Below are positions 15,813 to 30,219 of a stretch of DNA of 64,000 nucleotides, piece by piece. The stretch's first letter is position 1; every line of letters starts with the position of its first letter. Below the pieces are notes generated by a model. The model did not search any database and was not told the origin of the DNA. It saw only the letters and a program-made list of their open reading frames with translations. The translations under genes and the position numbers were made by a program. The DNA comes from Aphis gossypii (lineage: Eukaryota > Arthropoda > Insecta > Hemiptera > Aphididae). The stretch covers positions 63,031,260-63,095,259 of the forward strand of contig NC_065530.1 in assembly GCF_020184175.1 (NCBI RefSeq), given 5' to 3'.

Positions 15813-18800
15813 TCAACATCAATTTTTGTATATATAAAATGATTACAGCATCTATGTTATTTAAATGCATTAAAAAAATACTTTTTACCTTCAAAATTAT
15901 TAATTCTTAGTAGATACGGTTTTAATTACATATTATAGAACATAAATATGTATATTGTATATTTACCTAATCACCTATATGGAAACTATCAGCTGTATTT
16001 TATGAAATTATAGTTTATATATATTAGATACAATTATATTTAACCATAACTACTATAAATACATTTTACTATTTGATATCCATTTTCAAAAATGTATTTT
16101 CAACAAAACTTATAATTATCATTATGAAATACTTATTATTTATACTATATATACAATATGTAATTTATATTTTATCTTGAACTAAATATTAATTCAATAT
16201 AGGTATGTCCAAATGTCCGATATTTGTTTAATATTATTTTTACTGTGCATAAAAATATCTTTTTGTATATATTTTAATCAAGTGATAAGTGTTGTTTACA
16301 AATAAATTCAAAATAACCGATCCTTTGTGAATTTATACTAACTTTATATTTTATATTTAAATTTGGCAACATATTGCATATTGTCTAAAATTTGATAATA
16401 AGGAATAGGTAAAATATTAATTATTTAGCGAATTAATTGATTAAAAAAAAAACATTTAGGTTTGTCAATATAATATTTTTCTGTCATTTTTATCAAAATA
16501 TAATACTGATTGTGATTAAAAGATATCAAGTGTATGTCAAAACATATTTTTCCTGTACTTAAGTTTTCAAACAAAACAAATCAATTAATGAATAACATCA
16601 TATTACAGAGGTTTTCAACATGAGTAGATAAATTCAATGATTTTAAGAGCCAAAATATTTATAAATGAATCTTAAGTAATTGGATAAATTTTGATAAATG
16701 TATACCCTAAAAAAAAATAGGTCTGTGCATTTTGGTGGTGGATGTTTGTCCATCGTCCCTTCAGTCCTCGGACAATATGACAGTGTAATTTTACTGTAGG
16801 TATTCCATTTGAATGCAATATGATTGCTTTCGATAAAAGGGGATCTTTTTATTTAATTTTATTCGTTTCTATGGTGATAAACAAAGCCGTAATTATTTTA
16901 TATTACCTACATAATCGAGAAGTTGTATATATTTTCTCCTTTAACCGCTTTTATTTCGAGTATCATTTCGAAAATCAAAAAATGACTAAAAGTACCAGCT
17001 CAAGAACATTACCTTTTAGAAAATATGCTACACTTGTACTTTTGAGCAAGTTTAGGGGTAGAAAAGTGTTTACAAAACAAAAAAGAAATAATCATCATTG
17101 TAAAACCAATACATTCCTTGATCAGCTCAAAATCTAAAATTAAAATTCACAATAATAATTAATTTTAATTTTATAAACAAGGCGTGAGCCTTACTTAACT
17201 ATGAAAAGAGCCATAAATACAAACTATTTAAATATTAATTAAAATACTATATTATGGCAATTCAAAAATTAAAATTAATTTTAAATAGATTTTCTAATTA
17301 AAAAAAAATATATGATTACGTTAACTTTTGAATACTTTTTTTAAAATTCATATTAGATGTATTCAAACATTTAAAATTAAATACGAATTCAACCAAAACA
17401 AATTCAATTCCTCTTAAAGTTATTAGCACAACCATGAAAAACACATATTATGAAGTACAATCAACAAATTTGTTCGTATCTTGTTAGGCATTTTAGTTTA
17501 CAACTTGATTTTGTAAGATTTTATTTTTATCTATAGAACATTTTTATGTTTTGCGATGTTGATTATACTCAATACTCATAAAGCACAACTGTCACTGCAT
17601 TTTTTCTTAGTTAAAAATGTGAAGCTTGTTTGCTTTTGCTGTTAGAAGTATTCCTAATTTTTTTTTTATTTTGCTAATAGAATTTTCTTAAATTTTGCTT
17701 ATAAATCAATATACTTTAAAAAAATAAAAATTCTTTCGAGAAAAAAAGACGTATGTACGCTACTTTTCTCTCTTTAACACTTGGATTTATTCATAATTTT
17801 TTCCTGCAAAATTATGTATGTGTGGGAGTAATAGAAATAATAAAAAAGTTTTATTAAAATGCAATATATTCGTTAGAAGAAACTTGTTAGCGATATTGGC
17901 CTGGTAGATTATTCAAAGTTTCAACATTTTGCAAGTTTGGTTTCTAGGATTTTCGAATCAATATTTTTTTCTCGCTATTACAAGTTTTTTCTGAACAATA
18001 ATTTTTAATCATGATACTTTAAGTTTGAAAATAACTAGCAAAGATAAAGTTAGTTCTACCAGTGAAAATGTTCGTATTTGAAATACTTGTCAAATGCATC
18101 TATTTTTGCTACTAACTTTATTATGACCAAGTTCTATACTCAGCTGATAAGTGAAACAATGAACTTAAAAAAAAAAAAACAATTATGACAAAAATAATAT
18201 TAATTGTTAGGATTCTGGTATACCGATTTAATTTGATAAAATATAATATTATACATTTTCAGTCAGATTCATTGAACAATACAATTATATTATAACAGAA
18301 AAACGAACGTAATAAGGCCAAATGTTGTCTTTAATGTTTTCTTATTTATTTAAACTCAATATTCTTTATTTGCTATTTTATTTTACATAAAACTAAAATT
18401 TATGTATTATAAAATGTGCAATCAATTTCCTAACTATGGTTACATAGAAACAATACATTATTTTTATATTTTTATAAAATCGTGAATATTTCAACTAGTA
18501 ATTAGTATTTTAGTATAAATAATATGCATATATAATACGTTTATAACTGTTATGTTTAACTGTTAAATGCATTAATCTATTGTTATACCATTATGGTATA
18601 TAACATAAATAGAAGTATCTGTATCTAAAATATGAATAGTGTGAAAATATCAAACAAAATATTGGTGCTATTGCGACAGTGATAGTTTTTAGTGATAGTA
18701 ACTACAACTTAGTTGATTACCAGGTTTTGAATATGATTCATTAATATATATATATATATACATAATACATATATTATATAATACATTAATATAATTTAGT

Positions 18801-20068
18801 GAAATCATTTTAAAATTTTAGGAATTATTTGTGAAATAAACACAGTTCATGTTATAGAAATTTTAAAAAGTAAAGCACATTAATATATTCGTATAATATG
18901 AAATAAAACAAAATATGAATGTACAATGTACATTATTATTAGTTATTTTTACTTGATAAACGTATTTTTGACAAAACGTTTTGATCAAAAGTAACATAGC
19001 GAAGTACTTACTCAGTACAATTTATCACAATATTACCTCTACCTACGTAAAATTTAAATTAAAATGTTTGTATACACATTCCTTAAATAATATACCAACG
19101 AAGTTATTAATAAGATCTGAACTGTAGACTACGTCGTAAGTTTAAATTCTGTGAACTTTTAATATTAATTTAATATAATAGTGTATTATTAAACATCGTA
19201 AAAACCACATTGCTATAACGTTAATGTCTAATGAAAATATTCAAAATAATAATAAGTTAAAAATAATTAACTAAAATAAAAAAAAAATGTATTAAAAATA
19301 TCTGTATATGTATATTAATGTTATGTAGCCAACAAGAAGATAGAAACCTTTAATAACTATATCAGTTAGTGAGATTAAAGAAGCCAAATTTCGATCGTAA
19401 ATTAAACAATAATTTCGTATAATTACAGGAATCTATACCTATTTACTAGTTTTGAGATACATGTTTCTAATCTAAATATTACAATCAAAGAAACTATTAG
19501 AAATTGAGGTCATACGTGTTGGTGAAAAATACGATAAAACGGAATTATATAACAATTTATTTCGGCTTTTAAATAAATAAAGAACTCCAATGATTTTAGT
19601 ACGGAAGTAAGCACCTAATTTTAATATGTATACAATATACATAAGTATATATTTATCTAATACGTTTAGTTCGCAAAGAACAATTTCTCTTATATAAAAT
19701 AGGCAAATATAATAATATATACATAAGAGTTAATATAACTATAAAATAGGTATACGTATACATATTACATACATTATAAATCGTGTTTCGTCTATTTATT
19801 AATTATTGCTAGTTTTTAAACTATTGAAGGTTTTTACCTTCTATCTATACTCGGGTAATATCATAAAACTCAATGACCTGCCTTAGGGATAAACGTTTTG
19901 AAACGCAGTAACATTAGTTTGTATTGCCAAAACAAACGTATGATTATTTTAAGTGTATGATCAAAACTTAACAGGCGGATACAGAATACACCATAACTAT
20001 AAATATTAAATGATATTTTAAATAGACTTTTTAAATGAGAAAAATACTCGAAAACTTAGGTCCAGTCA

Positions 20069-20090
20069 TGTAACATAATATTATGTTACA
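20069..20090. repeat. 22-bp perfect palindrome
   Basis: TGTAACATAAT is followed by its exact reverse complement. AT-rich sequence makes such symmetry more likely by chance, but the GTAAC half-sites are specific. Confidence 0.5.
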
Positions 20091-23000
20091 CCTATCAGTA
20101 ACTAGGTAATCTTGCTCCGATCGCATTCAAGCCATAGGTTACAGTATCTATAATACCTTTAACGTATTAAATCGTTTTCTAACGGCACATTTAGCATTTT
20201 TTGTAAACTTCAAAAAGAAAAAAAAAATGCACATCTCATTGTTTATAAATTATGTATGTACAATATACTCAAAATATACTTCTGGACCGAGTTCAGTGCA
20301 ATGTCGTAAGATATATTATATTAAATACTAAAATAAATATTATTCAAAGTGAAGTGGTACACGCACTTAGTGCACATTTGTTTGTAAATTTTTCATTGTA
20401 ACTACTAGAACAACATTATATAATCACTATAATACGTGTTACAATATGTTAATCAAATAGAAAAAACAGTAATGTTGAGATAATCTCAAAGTGGTCCTCA
20501 AGACCTCGACGCATTTAAATAATATCTGTCTGTAATATTTTCCAAACAAAAAAATAAATAGGTACACTTAGTAGGTAAATATTTAATTATTTGAATTGTT
20601 TTTTCACGCGGTATTCTAGATTACTATTTAACCCTAACATTTACTTTATTATATAATAATAATATTATATTCGTTTTCCGGTAGCTATAAGCCTATAAAT
20701 GTGAATCCAATATTAAATTATAGTTAGCTGCAGTGACAACGTAATTAACGATCGATAATTAAAGATTAAAAAACATTATTCAATTAATACTTCTGGTATC
20801 TTATACTGTTGTTTGTTTAACAAACTTAAAATAGGTAAGTGAATAATATTACTACATCAATAAATGTAATAATATTTGAGTTTTAGTGAGTTGCATTGGT
20901 TATAATAATATTATTTGTTATAATGATTTATATTATGTAACTTTGAACAACTTAAATAGTGTTTAAAGTATTATTTTTAAATATTTTTTTAAAAATCACA
21001 CGTTATTTTATGGCTGCAAAATTAAGAAATCAGTGACTAACACAATCCTTATTTTTTTCCTGGTACATGATTAACTTGTTCATATATTTTATTCACATAA
21101 AATATTATAAATAGCAATTTAATTTACACCGTAAAGTAAAAAATTTAATTAAATTTTTTTCAAAGTGAAATAATAATTGCTTTTTATGTATAAAGATTAT
21201 AATAACGTGTGTATTATTCGTAATATTATATTTCTAATTAAATCGATTTTTGACCTACGTGAAATTCATAAATATTGTATGGTCAAATTAGTAAAAGTTA
21301 GAAATCTGAAATTTAATATTATTTTTTATGCAAACGTATTTTGGTATTGTAGTATAACACAAAACTATCGATTTCCATAATATAAATTATGTTTTAGTTT
21401 ATTGAATGCATATGCACTAGTTTTTATAAAATATTATTAATTATTACAAAACGTCTACGGTTTTGAATGAATACTATAAATAACATCCTGTTTCAAAGTG
21501 CATAGTACAATATTATTGTATCAATCCAGTTTGGTCCGGTCGTTTAATTTTATGACCATGCTATGTAACTTGGTAATATAGAATAGGTGCAACCTAAAAA
21601 TTTTTTTTTTAATTCAAATTGTTTCACAATATATTATATATAGGTTATAAAAGATGATTGATTTCAGTTAAATTATTAGCCACGACAATAATATTTTAAA
21701 ATATTTTCGTCTGAAGTATAGCCGACATCAATTTTAATAGCTTAAAATTAATTTTTTCTTGTTTGATATAAATTCATTATACATACATAAATTATCTTTA
21801 AAATATAAGTTTTTAGACTGACGTCAACAAATAGACTGTATATTTGTCTGAAAATAATTGAATATTTTACGAATAATTATAATTTGAAAATTAAGCCAAT
21901 AATGAATTGATTGATGAAACTAACACCAGAAAACCTGATTTATCTGGTCTGATGACCAAAGTAACATTTTCAACCATTTATTTATTTATTACATTATTAC
22001 CACAGAATTATTCTAAGAATTATATGGTACCTAAGTATGTATAACAAAGGCGTTTTGTCATACAATGAATATATTCCACCAACTTTGCTAATAATTCACA
22101 ATCGCTGACATGAAAAGTATAACTTAAAATTTATTTTTATAACATGTGTATCTATGTACCTAATACTGACTACTTCAGTAGTATTATTACTACTTTTATT
22201 TTATTTCTACCGGTACAACTTGACGATAGATGATTTTTATCGATTTAAAGTCATCGAATATCACAGAATTAGATAGAACATATTATTATTATCTTTGAGA
22301 ATATAAAAAATATTTCACCATTAGGTATGAATTGTGATGTATGAATAGAATACAATAATTCTGATGAGCGACACAGAAAACAAATTCGTATAAATTTTAA
22401 GTACAATAATATTATTTAGATCTCGTATTTTTAACAATGTATTTAAAAAAAAGTCTACTATAAATAGCTATATGTGTCATACAAAACCATAGTTTGGTAA
22501 ATAAATCTTTGATAAGTGTTCTCTTATAATTAACTTATAATTTAAGTTATAGTTCTTAAAGCTACAATGTAAACTTAAAATCAAATTTAATTTTTAAATG
22601 TATTAAAACAAACCAATCCATTCGCAAGAAAATCTAGTTTTAAAATACGAAATCCAATGTATTTAAAACGTAATTGACTTATTGTTTGACAAGATTCAAA
22701 TTCTATAAGTAAATACTTGAGTATTTTTCCATATAAAATAAATAAATCGAAATAAAATAAAATAATTACGATGAAATTCCAAAAGTGTGAATAGTCAAAT
22801 AAATTCAAGTACTGAATAAGTGGGTAGGATACCTTTATTGCAATTTTATTTACGTTATAATTATATTTATTTATTTATTTATTAGATAATAAACTTATAA
22901 ATCAAAAACTACGATTGTCCATATAATTTTGATTGCACTATAATTTAAGCAACAGTTCCATAAAAAAAGTTGAAAAAAATGAGTACTCCGTGAAATGCAT

Positions 23001-23889
23001 TAGTTTCCATTATTTTTGTTAGCACAACATTCTGTTTTTTCTCTTTTATTTTTTTATTATTTGTCGGATAAACAATTTTTATATTTATTAAAGAATTTAT
23101 GTGTTGCAACTTGCAATAACTTATTGTTAAAAACACAATAAAAAAAAAAATGAACTTGAAATCATCCCAAGAAAAATACTGTTACTATAAAATAGAAGTA
23201 AATAGAATACTTACGATTATTTTTAATGAACACTTATTGTCATATGAGGATATTGTGAACAAATACTCGAAACAATGCACTACACACCTTTGTTATATTA
23301 TTATTTTATACTTCTTTATTGATACAACTTTGTATAACTAAATTTTCTTATCATTATTTCTTTAAAAAAACATATTTTAACCAATCAATATCGAATTAAA
23401 TGTAATTCTGCAATAGTAACAGTTTAATATTTGTTTTGTAAATATATCGATCATTAATATCTATTAAATCTAAAAATAAAAGGAAATTTATAAAATCTTG
23501 GTACAATACTATAGAAGTTCAACTTCTTCAAAATGTTGCACTATATCCTAAATAACATTCATATGACATATATAATTTTAGTATAAACATAATAAAAATA
23601 TAACATGATAAATATGATGATTTTTAATCTTTAAATATACTATAATATTAAAAAATTAAGTTTAGAAATAAATATTTATTATTTTAATAAAAATGATTAA
23701 CGAAATAATTGTGTACATACAATATGGAATAATTATATGATAGTATGATTATCAGTTTTGTTAATAATAATGTAGTTTTGTATGCGTTGACATTTTTATA
23801 AAACATATAAATAACAGTATATAATACTTATATAAAAAGAAAAATTATTAATCATGATCTGAGGCATGTGTTTTTTTTTTATCAGACAT

Positions 23890-23912
23890 TTTATTGCTTT
23901 AGAAGCAATAAA
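23890..23912. repeat. Perfect hairpin, 10-bp stem, 3-nt loop
   Basis: TTTATTGCTT, loop TAG, then AAGCAATAAA. It could form a stable cruciform or RNA hairpin; no function can be assigned. Confidence 0.45.
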
Positions 23913-25169
23913 TAAACAGTATTACGAGTTTTTTCTTTTGGAAAATTGAATTTAGGTACTTATTATTTTGGGTTCAAAAGTAAAATACTAACTGTTTATT
24001 TTAAAAATAATTGACAGAAAAAACTAAAAAAAAAAGAAAATCAATCAAATGTTTGATTTTTTGTTTCAAATTTTCAATTAATACCTACCAGTTTTATTTT
24101 GGTTAAATATGAAGCTTTGTTCCAGGGTATCTTAATATTTGATGGTTTGTTTTTTTACAATTATTTTTTAGACACATTTTTGATTTTTTTTCATACATAT
24201 TTACAATATCATTATTTGTTTACATGAACGTTTAGTAATTTTAATTAATAAATATAAGTTTTTATCCAATTAAAAGTTAATATGTACGATATAAAACTTT
24301 TCTTTTCGTATAGTCAAGTAGTCTTACAATACTCTAACAATTTGGAGAACCACGCCCGATGGGCACGTTAAACAGGTTTCGATTGCTTTAGTTTTAGTTA
24401 AGTTCATTGATTTTTATCGAATGCATTATTTATAGTTCAGCAAAAAAATTAAACGATTTAAATTAATATTCTACAAAAACCGGATTAGACCATCATCAAT
24501 TTGGCCAAAAATCATGTTTGTGTTTAACTATTTTCGTATGAAACACGTTCATATTTCTAGTTATTGTAATCTATATTAGCGGTTTAATACGCATAAAATA
24601 GAATTATATTATGTGTGCAGGGTTGGCCTGCTGTCTCTAATTAGTCAAATTTATAATACTTGGAGTATTATCTGTTAACAGGCATTTAAACTTCAGACAT
24701 ATTGTACCGATATGGTAGTAATTTTACCCATTGCAGTATTGATGTATTATTATTAAATGCAACCGATACTGTTGTGTCTGTATACAATTTTAAACAGAAG
24801 TGTATATTCCTCGTTTATTTAAACGTCTGTGTATGTAAATAATTCACATATTATAATTTTATTACATCTATATTATTTAAATGTATTAATTAGATAATTA
24901 TGTACACAGAGTTTAAGGATTTGAGGATGTATCTCAAAGACAAATTTTTAAATTCTGCATTTTAAAAAGAACTCAAATAGGGATTTGTCACATCACAAAA
25001 AACGAATATACATTTTGCTTATACATGGTTCCTATTAGTTACAGAAAATAAAATAATTTATTATTAAAATTGAATAGAATAATTTGGCAAACCCGCTCAA
25101 ATGAATGTATTAAAAATATGAGTAAATGAATAAAAGACAGGATAAATCCACTGGCATTGTCTAACTTTT

Positions 25170-25198
25170 CACGGGCAATGCCGTGCAAGATCAGCTAG
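25170..25198 (+). mobile_element. Helitron-like 3' terminus (hairpin plus CTAG)
   Basis: Stem CACGG (25170-25174) pairs with CCGTG (25181-25185). Ten bases later the sequence reads CTAG (25195-25198) followed by T. A short GC-rich hairpin close to a terminal CTRR, inserted before T, is the hallmark of Helitron 3' ends. The upstream 300 bp has no coding frame, so this would be a non-autonomous copy. The 5' TC end was not located. Confidence 0.5.
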
Positions 25199-28100
25199 TA
25201 TATTATTATAATAAACCTACCTATGTCAAATACATATATGCATTATATATATGTATATATATACCTATATATATATATATAATTCAGTTTAATATATATG
25301 GAGAAAGGAGGATTTTTATGCCGTAAGGTAAGATTAAATAATAAATAGACCATAACAAAAATCAGACATCTATATATTATCGAATATTTGCGCTTGACAA
25401 TATTATAAATCATCATTGTAAATAGAAAGTTTTGGATTGTTTTTTTTTGTGGGAGGGAATTGTATTATGCACTATATAAACTTGAAGGTATCGTTAAAGT
25501 TATTACTACTGAAGACATTCGTTGTAAAAAAATATCGTATGTAATAATATAGTTCCTTACACATAAATAAACAAATATAATGGCATTAGGACCATTAGGT
25601 ATGTTTAAAACATTTTCCTAATGCACATATTCTTCATGTCCAATGAATAAAGCATGAAAAAATATACAAATGAATAAGTTTTTGATAAGTACTATTTGCT
25701 TAAATGCATTTAAAAATTAAACTTTCGTGATTTTTGCCTATTTATGTCACTATAAATTAAATTTAAATTATTATATGTGACATACAATATTTTATTGCAA
25801 TAAAAATACCAAAGTTTAGAACATTTAACGAAAACATGTAGGTACACTGATATATCTATAAAATGGTATCATAATTTTAAAAGGTTTATATATAATTTGT
25901 ACTTACCATAGGGCACAATAATAATATAAATATGATAGTGGATGTAGATGGGAAGAAGTCGCAAAGTTGTGACACTCGTTTTTTTTTTTTTTTTATATTA
26001 TTTCTTATTAGTTTACCAAGTAACCATTAAATAAAACTTAAAATTTAAAAATTTAAAAATATATATTAAATTACGTTTTAATAATTTTTAAACATAATGT
26101 ACGCATAACCACACAGTCTTTTATTATTTTATACATTTACTTGTATCATATTTTTAACCATTGTCAATCGTGTCTTAAACTAAATTATAATATTATATAA
26201 TTATGTTTTTCGTGTCTGTATTTAAAAATCTATTTTGGATATTTTGAAATTTATGTTATTTATTTCTTTTATTTTGAGAAAATACGACTAAGTAAAAAGA
26301 TTTCACTATTAATTCAAACTTTGAAATGGTATATTTTTTTTATGACCGCAGTTGGATTGTATTGGATTGCGAACACAACAGAGTCTGTTTAATATTTTTT
26401 ATATCAAATCTCGAAAGGATAAATTATGCGACGGGCGTGCACACTTTTGAACAAGAATAGTGAAATACGCTTAAGCAGAAGACGTTACATGCTCGTAAAT
26501 CTAATGAACTCGTAGGGTAAGACTCATAACCATAGGAGGGCTACAACACTTCGGTAGAAAACAATAAGCGTTAAAAATAAATGTAGTAACTAAAAAGAAA
26601 ATGAATTGTGTCGTATAAAATTATCAATATTACAACTACCTGCAGGGCTGCAGAGAATTCCGTGCTATATAAATGGCTTTTAAATATTTTTTTATGAAAA
26701 TTAAAAATTCTAAATGTGTCAAAAAATATATTATCTCAAATAATTTATCTGATTACAACAGAGAAATAAATTTCGAAAATAATTATAACATCGGATGGTA
26801 ATAACCATATTATTACGACTATACATATTTTACCGGTAGGGTACCTACGATTGGTTTTACGTAAGTTACGTTGTATACACATACAATAGTGAAAGTATCT
26901 TAACGAAAACTGCATTTTCGGACGAAAGTGTACTGGTGAATTCGGTTCAATAAACAAAAATTACCGTATTTATGTGGAATGGCAAATACTAACATGTTGT
27001 CGTAACGTATTCACGAGAACAAAACAAAAATCATTCTGTTATGTTGAATATGAATAATTCATAGGCTTAACAATTCATTTTTTATGGAAAGCATATTTTA
27101 CACGTTATTTTAAACAACTGTGCAAGTATCGATAAACCATGCCAATAATAAGTTAAAGTTAGTAAATAATATAATTTTATGTATTATTTTATTAAAATTT
27201 AATTAAAAGTTAAATACTTAAAGTCATATCGATAGAATAATTTATTCAATTATATCTAAATCAAAACATAATTATTAATTTGATTTCAGTACGTCTTGTT
27301 ATTCGTATCACACAGAACAACTTCTCAACTCTTATTTTTAAGTTTGAATAGATTCTGGAGGAGAGAATTCCATGTCAACTCTCACCAAAAATATCCAAGT
27401 ACAGTGAAACCTTTAAATAACGAACATTCTCAGTTACCAAAATTCTTTGAACTATTTGCAGGTGTCCACTATTCGGAGAGATTAAATTTTTAAAACTCAT
27501 AAAGGGATATACTAGTATAATCATTATACACTATACATTATGTATACTAGTATATGTCCTAATATTCGGAGGTTTACCCATTGAAAGGTAGTGAAAATTC
27601 CCTGATTAAAAAAAAAAAAGAAAACGTCCGTTATTAGGAGCTATCCGCAATTGGTAGGTGTCTGTTTGGGAAGTTTTCACTGTATCTATCTATATAATAT
27701 TAATATATTATAAGCGGATTTTTGTTTAATATGAAAGTCAAAATATGTGAACAGTTATGATCTTATATTTGACAAAATATGAATTAAAAAACGTGAAATA
27801 TTTAAAAAAAAAAATTATACATTTATAAAAAATTCGGTATTTTACATTAATTTATAATCCATTTAATTTATTTAATTATCTTCATTGTTGTATTTTACGA
27901 AACAATTGAATACAATAAAAATTTGGAGAATATGGCTACATAACTACATTACAAATTGCAATCTCGTGCTAACATCTTTATCAGTTATTTCTACTTATTA
28001 TAATTCCGTATAGGTATCAATATAAGTTGATAGAACAAAATTTTAAAATTACAATAAAATAATTTTAATACAAATAAAAGCTATACTTTGTTATGAAAAA

Positions 28101-29080
28101 ATCGAAATGTTTACAAAATAAGTAATTATTGATGAAATATTTAAAAAAATGTGTATTTAAATCAAAATTGATAAATTCGCATTCAATAAAATTGTGTATT
28201 TACATAAAAATCCACTCCCTAATTATTAATATGTGGCAGACATTGTTGTTGTAATGTTGCTTTTAGAGTTTATGGTCGTAAGTATATTATATTTTAATTA
28301 AAAATATAATAATATATAACTATTGGTAGGTACATATTAGGTTACACAGAATGCACTCAAATCATTGTTAACAAACCTAAAATCATAGAGTTGGCTAGTA
28401 ACTACCTAGTGAACTTAACCAAACTGATATGATGTCTGATCTATTTTGTTGAGACAGTGGAGGTTGGTGAGGTTTTGGAATGTGTATGTAACTAACGAAA
28501 GTAATTTAAAATAAATGCCGAAGAAAGTTTGCTAGTCTAAAACTTTTATGGTGAAACTTTACTCATATATAAATATTATGGTACAGTGATGACAACGATT
28601 TTTGTTGTATTTTCAATTATCAATTATTATTGTTACTATTACTTTGATTATTATTATTGTTATTATAAGAAGTGAAATTTTCATACAATGTATACCTATT
28701 GCTTTTTCTGATGTTTTGAGGTAGTTGCGTTAGTGGGAAATGTTTTAATGATTATTTATTTACTTAAACATTTACGCCTGAAGATATGTGTTAACCTAAG
28801 AATATAATAAAAATATATAATGTACAACAAGTTAATATAGACTAAAAATTAATATTATAGGTTATTTTTAACTATAAAATATATTATAAATGTGCGAGAG
28901 GATGTGTAGTAATGATTGAAAGAAATCAATTAGATTTCCTATATTTTGTATTTTGTATTTTTTAAAGTATTTTTAAGTTTTTAGAACATTATTTAGAATT
29001 TGTAAAACGCGAATTGTAGTAAAAAACGTATTGCTATATTATTATTGTATATTTAAGGCATTTCATGCGATCTTTTTGGA
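25199..29080. other. AT-rich non-genic stretch
   Basis: Holds the pogo-like MITE at 27400-27684 and low-complexity runs near 25230-25290. No supported gene. Confidence 0.5.
27400..27684. mobile_element. Pogo/Tigger-like MITE, about 281 bp, flanked by TA
   Basis: The left end reads TA-CAGTGAAACCTTTAAATAA and the right end reads AAGTTTTCACTG-TA, giving imperfect terminal inverted repeats that start CAGTGAAA. Both ends abut TA, the target duplication of Tc1/mariner/pogo elements. Internal phrases such as 'cgttattaggagctatccgc' resemble the subterminal repeats of pogo-type MITEs. There is no transposase frame, so it is non-autonomous. The short open frame across its left end (27296-27493) is not a gene. 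Confidence 0.55.
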
Positions 29081-29870
29081 GCAGCCCTTTATCGTTATTA
29101 TTATTTATAAAGGTATCGCGCGCAACCGCCACACCGTCATAGACATCGTATTTAATTGGCAATTTTTTTTTTCTTCTCCCCGTCGGTCGCGAACCACCGT
29201 CGGAGAAGGCCGATTTTTCTTTTCTGGAATCAGCCGCTCGACAACCGGTTGACAACCCATAACTAACGAGACGCGATCTCCCGCAATAACGACGAAAAAC
29301 CACTCTGCACAATATAAACTCGCTAATAGTCTCCCGGGAATGTGCTCCGAATGTTAAAAAGTTTTTTTTCTGCCCCGCCGTGTTATTATTTATTTATTTA
29401 CTTTTGTTTTTTTTTCTCCTCCGTGCAACCTTTAGGCCCGCGAATGGTTTGGTCCGCCTTTTTTTTGCGATGTGACCGACCGCTAATGAGCCGCTTCGAA
29501 TAGGATATAGAATTCATAATTAATTTCCGACAATTCGTGACGATCTCCGTAATAATACGACTGGAACCACACGACAGACCACAACTATACGGTGGAGTCG
29601 TCCGCGCGCTATCACTAATTGGATAGACGTTCGCCTCCGCCGATATTCACGCACACGCAGACACACGCCACGCGGTAATTGGGTGGAAATAATTCAGCTA
29701 TATATGTTATTTATTATATTTTTTTCAAACTTTTTTTCCGCGTACGACCCATCTGAAGTACACCGTATTGTCGTCGTCGTCGACGAATGCCGTATAATAT
29801 ATAAGCACGCGTATACGCTGCGCGGCGACGTTCCGCCGAATAACCGCTTAATAATGACCTCTCTATAATA
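29081..29870. other. GC-richer, CpG-containing island
   Basis: Contains 'ccccgtcggtcgcgaaccaccgtcgg' style sequence and short overlapping frames on both strands, none with a domain. A possible donor (cccgc|gtaaga) lies just downstream at 29918. It could be another upstream promoter or untranslated exon. Confidence 0.25.
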
Positions 29871-29980
29871 TGGATAATACGATGAAGTATGTTTTAGCGA
29901 GTATAGGAGGTTCCCGCGTAAGATATGTACCTATCTATTAAATTTTCGAATGTCTATGTACCTATATAATATACTTGCAG

Positions 29981-30219
29981 CACCGACGGTAGCCGTATAC
30001 GTATTATTATGTTATTACGGCAGTCGATGTATTATTATCATATGCGATATGCGGCACGCTGACGCCAATTTTTCGACTGATGAATATGCTGCAAATGACT
30101 CTTTATTGCATTTATCTCGCGTACTCGTTCAAATGACTCAGAAAATGGGAAAACACTCCTGTGTTATTGAATTGGTAGTGAATTTACCCACTGAAAAAGA
30201 ATCTATAAGGTGTCTATAA
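29981..30219 (+). CDS. Possible terminal exon or unassigned ORF
   Basis: The acceptor-like atacttgcag ends at 29980. The frame that follows is open to TAA (30217-30219). Its second half, from DANFSTDEYAANDSLLHLSR onward, has balanced amino-acid composition unlike the Lys/Ile/Tyr/Asn-rich frames typical of AT-rich noise. I recognise no domain. No matching upstream coding exon was found. It could be the 3' exon of an unseen gene, a decayed fragment or chance. Confidence 0.2.

Larger units (their letters stand above)
12761..25169. other. Long AT-rich gene desert
   Basis: Very AT-rich. The longest frame (16820-17137, 105 codons) has a composition expected of AT-rich noise. It contains the 28-bp AT microsatellite, a 22-bp palindrome and a hairpin listed separately. 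No exon with credible splice sites was seen. Confidence 0.5.

Noticed and set aside
16820..17137. 105-codon plus frame
   Set aside because: Phe/Ile/Lys/Asn-rich composition expected from AT-rich DNA; no domain.
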